From Brevibacterium zhoupengii (lineage in GTDB: Bacteria > Actinomycetota > Actinomycetes > Actinomycetales > Brevibacteriaceae), in NCBI RefSeq assembly GCF_021117425.1, contig NZ_CP088298.1, forward strand, positions 1 through 64,000: a stretch of DNA of 64,000 nt. The letters run 5' to 3'. How positions within the stretch are numbered: the stretch's first letter is position 1; the number at the start of each line of letters is the position of its first letter. A program made the translations under genes and the position numbers. Shown one piece after another: positions 28,951 to 36,833 of this stretch. The notes under the pieces were generated by a model that had not been told where the DNA came from, ran no database searches, and saw only the letters and a program-made list of their open reading frames with translations.

Positions 28951-29747
28951 ACAATCTCTATCGCGACCTCGCCCCAGTCACGGACTCCGCCTGGGCCGAG
29001 ATCGAAGAGGAAGCCCGCCGTACCTTCAAGCGCAATATCGCCGGCCGCCGTATCGTCGACGTCGAGGGCCCCACCGGCTTCGAGACCTCGTCCGTAGGCA
29101 CCGGCCACATCCGCACACTCGGGAGCACCGGCCACGGCATCTCGATCAAGCAGCGCATCTCGCAGGAATTCATCGAGCTGCGAGTGCCGTTCACAGTCAC
29201 CCGGCAGGCCATCGACGATGTCGAACGCGGGTCCGGCGATTCGGATTGGCAACCCGTCAAAGATGCCGCCACCACGATCGCGATGGCTGAGGACAGTGCA
29301 ATCCTCCACGGCCTCGACTCGGCCGGCATCGGCGGAATCATGCCCGGCAGCTCGAATACCCCGGTGGCGATCCCCGATGCCGTCGAGGACTTCGCCGACT
29401 CCCTGGCCCAAGCGCTCGGCGGTCTGCGCAAGGCCGGCGTCGACGGCCCCTACAGCCTGCTGCTGTCCTCCGAGGAGTATACGAAGGTCTCGGAATCGAC
29501 CGACCACGGCTACCCGGTCCGCGATCACTTCTCCCGCCTGCTCGGCGACGGAGAGATCATCTGGGCCCCGGCGCTCGAAGGGGCGCTCCTTGTCTCGGTG
29601 CGTGGCGGAGACTACGAGCTGCACCTCGGCCAGGACCTCTCGATCGGTTATCACAGCCATGACGGCGACAGCGTCGAGCTCTACCTTCAGGAGACCTTCG
29701 GATTCCTTGCTCTGACGGACGAATCCAGTGTTCCCCTGCATCGCTGA
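28947..29747 (+). CDS. Encapsulin shell protein (linocin M18 family)
   Basis: A 266-residue protein with the HK97-type phage capsid fold that assembles into a hollow protein nanocompartment. It begins VNNLYRDLAPVTDSAWAEIEEEARRTFKR, with the N-terminal helix that binds cargo peptides, and has FIELRVPFTVTRQAIDDVERG and the ending SVELYLQETFGFLALT typical of family 1 encapsulins. Length equals the Brevibacterium linens linocin M18/encapsulin. GTG 28947 overlaps the DyP stop, so shell and cargo are coupled. The bacteriocin-like name reflects early work; the shell role is now the accepted one. Confidence 0.96.
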   Translation: MNNLYRDLAPVTDSAWAEIEEEARRTFKRNIAGRRIVDVEGPTGFETSSVGTGHIRTLGSTGHGISIKQRISQEFIELRVPFTVTRQAIDDVERGSGDSDWQPVKDAATTIAMAEDSAILHGLDSAGIGGIMPGSSNTPVAIPDAVEDFADSLAQALGGLRKAGVDGPYSLLLSSEEYTKVSESTDHGYPVRDHFSRLLGDGEIIWAPALEGALLVSVRGGDYELHLGQDLSIGYHSHDGDSVELYLQETFGFLALTDESSVPLHR

Positions 29748-29777
29748 CCAGACTCTCATCGGCGATAGGGACGGTCG

Positions 29778-30554
29778 ATGAGCAGTGCCCCGAGTGATGC
29801 CTCGAATGGTGGCCCGCGTGTGAACAGGCTCGTGCCCGCACCGCAGCAGACGGTGACTCTTCCTGAGGCCTTTGCCTTCCCCGAGGGTGTCGAGCGGTGG
29901 GTGCGGGCCGTGTTCGTGGCGTCGGTCGATGGCGCTGCGACCATCGCCGGTCGCGCCGGTGGATTGGGCAACGACACGGACAAGGGACTATTCGCGCTCA
30001 ACCGGGCCTTGGCCGACGTCATCCTCGTGGGCGCGGGTACGGCTCGAGTCGAGGGCTACGGCTCGGCCGAAGATGATCGGCAGTGGCGTCACCTGCGTCA
30101 GGGGCGAACCCCGACTGCGCCCATGGCCGTGGTCTCACACAGTCTGGACTTCGACTTCTCGTCCCCACTGTTCACCGAGGCCCCGGACGCGGCCCGAACC
30201 ATCGTCATCACGTGTGCCGATGCACCCGCGCAGGCCCGTGCGCAGGCGGCTGAGGTCGCCGAGGTGGTCGTGGCCGGGCGCTCAATGGTGGACCTGAGCG
30301 TGGCGATCGCTGAGCTTGCTTCCCGTGGTCTGTCCCGCATCGTCTGCGAAGGCGGACCTCGCCTGTTCACCGATCTGCTGAGGACCGGGGACGTCGACGA
30401 ACTCAGCCTGACGAGGAGCCCCATGCTGGTGGCAGGGAATGGGACCAGCATTCTCCGCGGTACGCAGTTCGACCCGCCGGCCGAACTCTCCTTGGCGTCC
30501 CTGTACGGCACCGACGACGGCTATCTTTACCTGCTCTATCACCGCGAAGGCTGA
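29778..30554 (+). CDS. Pyrimidine reductase family protein (RibD C-terminal domain)
   Basis: A 258-residue single-domain RibD-C protein. It shows AVFVASVDGAATIAGRAGGLGNDTDKGLFALNRALADVILVGAGTARVEGYG near the start, which is the substrate and NADPH pocket of the 5-amino-6-(5-phosphoribosylamino)uracil reductase fold, and SRIVCEGGPRLFTDLL in the second half. No deaminase domain is attached. It may take part in riboflavin synthesis or be a related reductase. It starts 30 bases after encapsulin and could be read through from that operon; a link between them is not known. Confidence 0.82.
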   Translation: MSSAPSDASNGGPRVNRLVPAPQQTVTLPEAFAFPEGVERWVRAVFVASVDGAATIAGRAGGLGNDTDKGLFALNRALADVILVGAGTARVEGYGSAEDDRQWRHLRQGRTPTAPMAVVSHSLDFDFSSPLFTEAPDAARTIVITCADAPAQARAQAAEVAEVVVAGRSMVDLSVAIAELASRGLSRIVCEGGPRLFTDLLRTGDVDELSLTRSPMLVAGNGTSILRGTQFDPPAELSLASLYGTDDGYLYLLYHREG

Positions 30555-30564
30555 TTCGCCGCGC

Positions 30565-31224
30565 TCACCCGACTGCCGACTTATCCACTCGCTTCCGCGC
30601 GCTCTCGCTGAGGTTGTTCATCACAACCGTGCGGACCTGCTGGGCGATGTACTCCTCGAGACTGACCTCCCGCTGCTGGAAGTACCAATGCTTGAGTGCC
30701 CACATGTGCGCCATCGTCATGAGGTCGTGGCCGAGGGTATTCGCATCGACGTTATGGAGATCGCCCTGTGCCCCCGCCTCGGCGACGACATCGATGAGCG
30801 GCTGCAGGGTTGCGAGCTCCTGAGTCTGGATAGACTCGAGGCCGTCACGCGAGAGTGACCGTGAGACCTGGTAGGTCAGCACGACCGCCTGCCGATGCTC
30901 GTCGACGACCTGGCAGAACTCCGTGAAGGCCGCGATGATGCGGTCGACGGGGTCGTCGGTCTTCTCAATGGCCGCCGGCACGCGGATGCGGAAGTCCTCG
31001 AGCACCCGCGTGATCGCGGCGAGGACGATCTGCTCCTTGTCCGAGAAGTACTTGTAGAGCAGACCGACGCTGACCCCGGTCGACTTCGCGATCGCCTGCA
31101 TGGACACGGAGTGCGCGCCCTTCTTCTGCATCAGGCCGATCGCGGCGTCGACGATCTGCCGTTCACGGAACTCGGCTCGAGCACCGCGAACGATGGCATT
31201 GAGATCTTCGGTCTCACTTGTCAT
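30565..31224 (-). CDS. TetR family transcriptional regulator of the bad/ali operon
   Basis: A 219-residue regulator. The helix-turn-helix is at about 20-65: RQIVDAAIGLMQKKGAHSVSMQAIAKSTGVSVGLLYKYFSDKEQIV. Its start overlaps the 3' end of aliA by 11 bases, so it is the last gene of the badI-aliB-badH-aliA unit. It probably binds the 39-bp dyad before badI and is released by a CoA thioester of the pathway. Rhodopseudomonas palustris uses a MarR-type BadR for the equivalent cluster, so a TetR here is a different solution. The regulation is inferred. Confidence 0.85.
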   Translation of the reverse strand: MTSETEDLNAIVRGARAEFRERQIVDAAIGLMQKKGAHSVSMQAIAKSTGVSVGLLYKYFSDKEQIVLAAITRVLEDFRIRVPAAIEKTDDPVDRIIAAFTEFCQVVDEHRQAVVLTYQVSRSLSRDGLESIQTQELATLQPLIDVVAEAGAQGDLHNVDANTLGHDLMTMAHMWALKHWYFQQREVSLEEYIAQQVRTVVMNNLSESARKRVDKSAVG

Positions 31225-32875
31225 GCTTCACGACCACTTCCTCGCGCAGTTTGAACTTCTGAATCTTACCGCTCGGTGTGCGCGGGAACTCGTCGAGGAT
31301 CTGGAGAACCTCGGGCCAGTAGTGCTTCGTGACCCCCTTCGAGGCGAAGAATTCACGCAGATCGTCCATTGTGAAGGTCTCTCCTTCGCGCAGGGAGACC
31401 ACGGCGCAGGCGATCTCCTGCAGGCGCGGATGAGGAACGGCGACGAGAGCGACCTGGGTGATCGCCGGGTGCTCGTAGAGGATGTTTTCGACGTAGGCGA
31501 CGGGAATATTCTCCCCACCACGGATGATGATGTCTTTGGAGCGTCCGCCGATCTTGATGAAGCCCTCGGCGTCCATCTCGGCGATATCGCCGGTGTCCAG
31601 CCAATCCCCGTCGAAGGCGTCTTCGGTGAGCTTCGGCTCCAAGAGGTAACCGACGAACAGGAATGGGCCTTTGACCTGGACCTTTCCTTCACTTCCTGCA
31701 GGTACCGGCTCGCCGAGAGGATCGACGACCCGCAGCTGCATGTCGCCGAGGGCACGTCCGTCCGTGCTGGCGACCTTCTCCTCGGAATCACCGGGAGCGG
31801 TCATGGTGACGAGACCGCACTCGGTCTGACCCCAGCCGCCGAAGACGTTGAGCTCGGGCAGCAGCTCCTTCGACTCGCGGATCATGACACGGGGGATCGG
31901 TGCACCCATGCAGCAGAAATGCCGGAGGCTGGATAGGTCATGGCTCGTCGTCTTCGCCACCTCGATGAGGTCGTGGAGGAACGGTGTGGCGCCCGAGGTG
32001 TGTTCGACCTTGTATTCGTCGATGAGACGGGCGAACTCCTCACCGTTCCAGACATCTTGGAAGACCCCGGTTCCGCCGATGAGCAGGGGCAGGCACACTC
32101 CGTACATGAACCCGGTGAGATGGCCGAACGTCGAGGCCATGTGGATGACCGATCCTGCTCCGAGTCCCAGGTGGTCCGGCCAGGGCAGGGCAGCCGCCAG
32201 CACGGAGTTGTGGGTGTGCATGACGCCCTTCGGGTCGCCCGTCGTTCCCGAAGTGAAGAGGATGAGACCGACGTCGTTGGGGTCGGGTCGACGCGCTTCC
32301 CAGTCGACGTCGGCAGCGGGGGCGCTGTCGCCGCGGCCGAGGAAGTCCGTCCACTCTTCGAATCCCTCACGTGGGGTGAAGTCGGATTCCCCGGGCGTGT
32401 TGAGCACGACCGTGTGGCGCAGATCCGGCAGCTGCGTCCGCAGGCGGTCGACCATCTCCGTGTAGTCGAACTTCCGAAACGTGTGCGGGACGAAGAGCAC
32501 GGACACTCCCGATTTCTTCGCCATGTAGCCGATTTCGCGGTCACGGTAGATCGGGATGAGGCCGTTGCTCACGGCCCCTGCCCGGATCGCGCCGAGGTGG
32601 ATGACCAGCCACTCGTACCAATTGGGCAGTTGGATGCCGACGACGTCGCCGGGCTCCACTCCGAGGTCGACCAGGGCGCGGGCGCACCGCTGAGAGTCCT
32701 CGGCCAGCTGCCGATAGGTGTGGGACCCGTAGGGGTCGCGTGAGGCGATCGCATCGGGAGTCTCCGCTGTCCAATGATCGAGGTGGTCGAGCAGTGTTCT
32801 GTTCTTCCACGCACCGGTCGAGGTGTGGTCCGCGATGAGGGACTCGGTGAGGATCGTGTCGAATCGAGTGGGCAT
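31214..32875 (-). CDS. aliA: AMP-dependent CoA ligase, probable cyclohexanecarboxylate-CoA ligase
   Basis: A 553-residue acyl-adenylate enzyme that activates a carboxylic acid to its CoA thioester with ATP. ATG 32875 follows AAAGGAG. Motifs: TSGTTGDPKG (208-217), GGWGQTECG, WLDTGDIAEMD, and the C-terminal PSGKIQKFKL with catalytic Lys537. The sequence resembles cyclohexanecarboxylate-CoA ligase AliA; the neighbours (AliB-, BadH- and BadI-like) support this. A medium-chain or aromatic acid ligase remains possible. Confidence 0.82.
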   Translation of the reverse strand: MPTRFDTILTESLIADHTSTGAWKNRTLLDHLDHWTAETPDAIASRDPYGSHTYRQLAEDSQRCARALVDLGVEPGDVVGIQLPNWYEWLVIHLGAIRAGAVSNGLIPIYRDREIGYMAKKSGVSVLFVPHTFRKFDYTEMVDRLRTQLPDLRHTVVLNTPGESDFTPREGFEEWTDFLGRGDSAPAADVDWEARRPDPNDVGLILFTSGTTGDPKGVMHTHNSVLAAALPWPDHLGLGAGSVIHMASTFGHLTGFMYGVCLPLLIGGTGVFQDVWNGEEFARLIDEYKVEHTSGATPFLHDLIEVAKTTSHDLSSLRHFCCMGAPIPRVMIRESKELLPELNVFGGWGQTECGLVTMTAPGDSEEKVASTDGRALGDMQLRVVDPLGEPVPAGSEGKVQVKGPFLFVGYLLEPKLTEDAFDGDWLDTGDIAEMDAEGFIKIGGRSKDIIIRGGENIPVAYVENILYEHPAITQVALVAVPHPRLQEIACAVVSLREGETFTMDDLREFFASKGVTKHYWPEVLQILDEFPRTPSGKIQKFKLREEVVVKHDK

Positions 32876-32972
32876 GTCAGGGCTCCTTTGCGCTGTGTGC
32901 GTGCCATTGATTGCTGATCGTGCGGGTGGACTGTTCGGTTGATCGGGGTGGGGACTGAACGGGGTGGGTGGG

Positions 32973-33719
32973 TCAGGCCATGGTGAGCCCACCGGAGACG
33001 GACAGGGTCTGACCGGTGACGTAGGCCGATTCGGGCTGGGCGAAGAAGGCGACCGCGTTGGCCAGATCGTCGGGGTGGGCGAGGCGACGCATCGGAATCG
33101 CCTTCTCCAGCGCGGTGCGCAGCTTCGGGTTGTCAGCCGAGATCTCCGCGAACAGCGGGGTGTCGGCAGGGCCGGGGCACACGCAGTTTGCGGTGATGTT
33201 GTGTCGGGCGACCTCTCGGGCGAAGGTCTTCGTGAACGAGATGATGCCGCCCTTGGCCGCGGAGTACACGGCTTCACCGCTGGAACCGACGCGACCGGCG
33301 TCGGAGCCGATGCTGATGATTGCACCGGATTCAGCGGCGATCATGTGCGCGGCGACCGACTGGGTGCAGTTGAGGGTCCCGATCAAGTTGATCGCGATGA
33401 CGCGGTCCCAGGTGTCGGCAGTCGATTCCATGAAGGGTTCGACCTTGTCCCAGCCGGCGTTGTTGACGAGGACGTCGATGCGCCCGAATTCTTCGATGGT
33501 CCGCGCGGTCATGGCATCGACCTTGGCCCGGTCGGTGACATCGACGGCGATGCCGATCGATCCGTTGCCCAGCGCCGAGGCGGTCTCCTGGGACTTCTTC
33601 TCGTCGAGATCGGCCACGACCACGGTGGCGCCCTCGGAGGCCAGTCGGGTCGCGATGCCCTTGCCGATCCCTGAGGCGGCGCCGGTGACGATGATGATGC
33701 GGTTGTCGAGTGCAGACAT
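32973..33719 (-). CDS. badH: SDR dehydrogenase, probable 2-hydroxycyclohexanecarboxyl-CoA dehydrogenase
   Basis: A 248-residue short-chain dehydrogenase. The NAD motif TGAASGIG is at 12-19, NNAG at 86-89, and the catalytic triad is Ser139, Tyr152, Lys156. The segment ISIGSDAGRVGSSGEAVYSA and the ending TGQTLSVSGGLTMA closely match what I recall of BadH, which oxidises 2-hydroxycyclohexanecarboxyl-CoA to the 2-keto form. Start ATG 33719. It lies 97 bases before aliA and 51 bases after aliB in the operon. Confidence 0.78.
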   Translation of the reverse strand: MSALDNRIIIVTGAASGIGKGIATRLASEGATVVVADLDEKKSQETASALGNGSIGIAVDVTDRAKVDAMTARTIEEFGRIDVLVNNAGWDKVEPFMESTADTWDRVIAINLIGTLNCTQSVAAHMIAAESGAIISIGSDAGRVGSSGEAVYSAAKGGIISFTKTFAREVARHNITANCVCPGPADTPLFAEISADNPKLRTALEKAIPMRRLAHPDDLANAVAFFAQPESAYVTGQTLSVSGGLTMA

Positions 33720-33770
33720 GGTGTGTGATCCCTTCGGAAGGTGTCTTGGTCGGATGAGTGGCTGTGTGTT

Positions 33771-34916
33771 TCAGGGGGCGTAGGCGCGTCCGGCCGATTC
33801 CCGGGCGATGACGAGCTTCATGATCTGCGCGGTTCCGTCCCCGATCTGCATCCCGAGGACGTCACGGAGGCGCTTCTCCACGTCCCGATCCTGTTTGTAG
33901 CCGTTCTGGCCGTGCAGAAGGAGGCATTGGTGGATGGCGTGGTAGGCCTCGAGCGGGGCCCACCATTTGCACATCGCCGCCTGCGAAGTATGAGGGAGAC
34001 CCTCGTCGCCGAGCCACAGCGTATTCAGACACAGCAGCCTTGCGGCAGCCATCTTTGTCTCCGCCTCGGCGAGTGGGAACGATACTCCTTGGAACTTCGA
34101 CAGCGGCTGGTCGAAAGCCTCGCGTTCCCGCACGTATCCCCACGTGTCTTCGATCGCTCGGGTGGCGCTGCCTGTGCACTGGAGTCCGATGAGGGCACGG
34201 GAGAAGTCGAATCCCTGCATGACCTGGGAGAATGCTGCTCCTTCGGCGCCGAGGAGGTGATCGCCCGGGACCCTGACATCGGTGAAGTCGACGGAACCGC
34301 GAGCCACCGCGTCCTGCCCCATATCGGTGATCGCAGCGCGGGTCACTCCGAGGGCATCGAGGTCGACGAGGAAGGCGGAGATGCCTTTGCCTCGCTTCGC
34401 ATCAGGATCGGTGCGTGCGAAGATGACCGTGGCCGTCGAGGTCATGGCCAGTGACATGGACTTTGTGCCGTTGATGATCCAATCGGCGCCATCGCGCGTG
34501 GCGGTGGTCTGGGGGTTGCCTGCATCGGAGCCGGCGTCGGGTTCGGAGAGCCCGATTGCCACTGTCTCGGCACCCGAGGTGATGAGCCGGCAATAGTGCT
34601 CGGCCACCTCGGCGCTGGCGTTGCGGGCGATGACCTGACCCATCAGCGAGCCCACCACCTGCAGATATGCCACGTTGAGATCGCCCCGAGCGATCGCCTC
34701 GGTGACCAGTCCTGCGCTCACCTTCGTTTGGCCCTGCCCGCCGAGGTGGGTCGAGAGTTCGGGTGCGATGAGCCCGGCGCGACCCATCTCCTGGGTCAGC
34801 TCGGCTCCGATCTGCCCGACGGCCTCCCGGTCACGCGCCTCGGAGATGAGGCGATCCTCGAACGTCGCTGCCGTGTCGAGCAGTCCCTGTGTCTCTGGGG
34901 TGATTGCGAAGTCCAC
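33771..34916 (-). CDS. aliB: Acyl-CoA dehydrogenase, probable cyclohexanecarboxyl-CoA dehydrogenase
   Basis: A 381-residue FAD enzyme of the acyl-CoA dehydrogenase fold. GTG 34916 is preceded by GAGGA. It has IGLSEPDAGSDAG, the family motif near residue 143, and the flavin-binding ending GDGTAQIMKLVIARESAGRAY. It would form the 1-ene of cyclohexanecarboxyl-CoA if it is AliB. The assignment rests mainly on the operon; sequence alone says acyl-CoA dehydrogenase. Confidence 0.75.
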   Translation of the reverse strand: MDFAITPETQGLLDTAATFEDRLISEARDREAVGQIGAELTQEMGRAGLIAPELSTHLGGQGQTKVSAGLVTEAIARGDLNVAYLQVVGSLMGQVIARNASAEVAEHYCRLITSGAETVAIGLSEPDAGSDAGNPQTTATRDGADWIINGTKSMSLAMTSTATVIFARTDPDAKRGKGISAFLVDLDALGVTRAAITDMGQDAVARGSVDFTDVRVPGDHLLGAEGAAFSQVMQGFDFSRALIGLQCTGSATRAIEDTWGYVREREAFDQPLSKFQGVSFPLAEAETKMAAARLLCLNTLWLGDEGLPHTSQAAMCKWWAPLEAYHAIHQCLLLHGQNGYKQDRDVEKRLRDVLGMQIGDGTAQIMKLVIARESAGRAYAP

Positions 34917-34943
34917 TGTGATCCTCTGTTCTGGTGGGCTGGT

Positions 34944-35771
34944 TCAGTACGCGTTGTCGAAGCTGCTGAAATCCGGATCGCGCTTCTCGGCGAAGGCGGC
35001 CGCGCCCTCATGCGATTCCGGTGAGTGCGCGTAGAGGTCGAGCGCGCTCATGGCCAGGTTGGTGAACCCGGTCTGCATCTCGCTGTCGGCATTGAACGAC
35101 TGCTTGAGGAAGCGCAGCGCTGTGGGTGCCTTGAGTCCCAGCGCTCGGGCCCGTTCCTTGGCCCGTGGCATGAGTTCCTCGGCCTCGACGACTTCATTGG
35201 CCAATCCCCAGCTCTCGGCCTTCTGGGCGTCGATGAGCTCGCAGAAGTACCACATCTCGCGAGCCCGCTTCTCGCCGACGACCCGGGCAAGGAAGGCCGT
35301 CCCGTATCCGGCGTCGAAGGATCCGACCTTCGGCCCGGCCTGCCCGAAGCGAGCATGCGTGGCCGCGATCGTGATGTCGCAGAGGGTGTTGAGGACGTTG
35401 CCTCCACCGATGGCGACACCGTTGACGGCGGCGATGATGGGCTTCGGCACCGATCGCATGGTCTTGTGCAGTTCGGAGATGCGGAACATGCCATATCGGC
35501 TGGGACCGTAGTCTCCGGTCTTCGCCTTCTGCTTGACGTCGCCACCGGCGCAGAACGCCTTCTGTCCCGAACCGGTGAGGATGATCGAGCGGACGCGATT
35601 GTCACCCCAGGCCAGAGTCAGTGCCTCGATGAGTTCGTCGACGGTCTGCGAGCGGAAGGAATTGAACGAGCCGGGACGGTCGATGGTGATGACCGCAAAG
35701 GACTCCTCGACCTCATAGAGAATGTCGTCGAACTCCTGCGCAGCGGTCGCAGATTCGTGTGTATCTGGCAT
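34944..35771 (-). CDS. badI: Crotonase family protein, probable 2-ketocyclohexanecarboxyl-CoA hydrolase
   Basis: A 275-residue crotonase-fold protein. ATG 35771 follows GAGGAGG. The first oxyanion segment is AFCAGGD at 72-78; the second region reads IGGGNVLNTLCD and FGQAGPKVGSFDAGYGTAF. This second pattern is shared by BadI, which opens the ring of 2-ketocyclohexanecarboxyl-CoA to pimelyl-CoA, and by the naphthoate synthase MenB. The neighbouring badH and aliB genes favour BadI. It is the first gene of the operon and lies 54 bases from a strong dyad operator. Confidence 0.75.
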   Translation of the reverse strand: MPDTHESATAAQEFDDILYEVEESFAVITIDRPGSFNSFRSQTVDELIEALTLAWGDNRVRSIILTGSGQKAFCAGGDVKQKAKTGDYGPSRYGMFRISELHKTMRSVPKPIIAAVNGVAIGGGNVLNTLCDITIAATHARFGQAGPKVGSFDAGYGTAFLARVVGEKRAREMWYFCELIDAQKAESWGLANEVVEAEELMPRAKERARALGLKAPTALRFLKQSFNADSEMQTGFTNLAMSALDLYAHSPESHEGAAAFAEKRDPDFSSFDNAY

Positions 35772-35825
35772 CTTTGCCTCCTCGATCGGCTTCTCTCTAG
35801 GGCGAAAGCTCTTCGCTCAAAGGAA

Positions 35826-35864
35826 AATGAATCAATGTTCACCACTAGTGAACATCAATTCATT
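35826..35864. promoter_or_regulatory. 39-bp interrupted palindrome before badI
   Basis: Left half AATGAATcaATGTTCAC and right half GTGAACATcaATTCATT are exact reverse complements apart from the two-base gaps, and they flank a five-base centre CACTA. The dyad is centred at 35845, upstream of badI. It is the best candidate operator of the operon's TetR protein. The rest of the 320-base gap (35772-36091) shows no gene, only a CACCACC/GGTGGTG hairpin near 36048-36068. Confidence 0.7.
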
Positions 35865-36091
35865 CACGGGGTCAAGACCTTAGACGACCGGAAGTTTCGC
35901 GCGTAGACGGTGAGAGGCGGCAGGAAAGTTCCGGGCATTCACGGCAAGGGGCGGCCTCAGATGTGGGAATGAGATGGTCTCAGGTGTAAGAATGTGAGCA
36001 CAGACCCGAGTCCGGCGCCCCGGCGGCAGGTTCAGGGTCCACCGAGTCACCACCGAAGAGGTGGTGGTGCCCATGCACTCCCGACAGGACG

Positions 36092-36673
36092 ATGATGACC
36101 CACGCAGTGCACACCAGTCCGCAGCCCGCCGCGGGCGCGGAGATCGGCTCGCTCATAGGCGGAGCCTTCGGGCTCGTCTTCCTCATCGTCAACAGCACAG
36201 ACTTCTCAACCCTGGGCCGGACGCTGGTGCTCATCGTGGGCATAGCCGCCTTCGCCGCCATCGCGTTTCTCGCGCTTCGCGGGTTAGGGCGGATGAAGCG
36301 TGCTCAGGTTCGTACTGCAGACTCGCAGGTGCACGCGGCTGGCACCGTCGGGCGCAGCTACTGGATCATTGTCGCCATCGAGGCGGTCGCGCTCTTCGGA
36401 GGCATTCGCCTGCTCAGCGGGATGGGTCATCCCGAACTCGGTGTGGCCTGGGTGTCATTCGTCGTCGGAACGCACTTCTTCGCCCTCGGCTCTGTCTTCA
36501 AGCTCGGTCGCTTCCACATTCTCGCCACGGTCGTCACGCTGTGCGGCATCGCCGGCTTCATCGCCTTCTTCGCCGGTGCCCCCGACTTCATCCCCGTCTT
36601 AGGCGGAATCATCCCCGGTTTCGTGCTCCTCGCCTTCGGCCTGTGGGCGCTCGTGCCGCTCGAAGGCCGCTGA
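36092..36673 (+). CDS. Integral membrane protein of unknown function
   Basis: A 193-residue protein with five to six hydrophobic segments (about 17-35, 42-62, 88-108, 115-135, 140-160, 163-187) and short loops. AGGACG precedes the ATG; a second ATG follows at once at 36095. I do not recognise a family. It stands alone, divergent from the bad/ali operon and followed by a terminator, so no partner is suggested. A role as an uncharacterised membrane protein is all that can be said. Confidence 0.7.
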   Translation: MMTHAVHTSPQPAAGAEIGSLIGGAFGLVFLIVNSTDFSTLGRTLVLIVGIAAFAAIAFLALRGLGRMKRAQVRTADSQVHAAGTVGRSYWIIVAIEAVALFGGIRLLSGMGHPELGVAWVSFVVGTHFFALGSVFKLGRFHILATVVTLCGIAGFIAFFAGAPDFIPVLGGIIPGFVLLAFGLWALVPLEGR

Positions 36674-36675
36674 GG

Positions 36676-36718
36676 AACTTTTGGTGTGCTCTCGGACCTG
36701 AGAAGCACACCAAAAGTT
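36676..36718. terminator. Terminator after the membrane protein gene
   Basis: A perfect 15-bp stem (36676-36690 with 36704-36718) of AACTTTTGGTGTGCT and its complement, just after the stop. A/T-rich stem ends may let it act on both strands, serving also the convergent tricorn gene. Confidence 0.75.
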
Positions 36719-36833
36719 TCTCAATACGCCGGTCCCAAGTTCGAACTCGGCTGGTTAGGTGTCCCGATGGCTGAGACCTCCCGAAGGCTGAGGCCCCGGG
36801 ACTGTCGTCCGCGGGAGCCGTCGCTCCGAGCGC

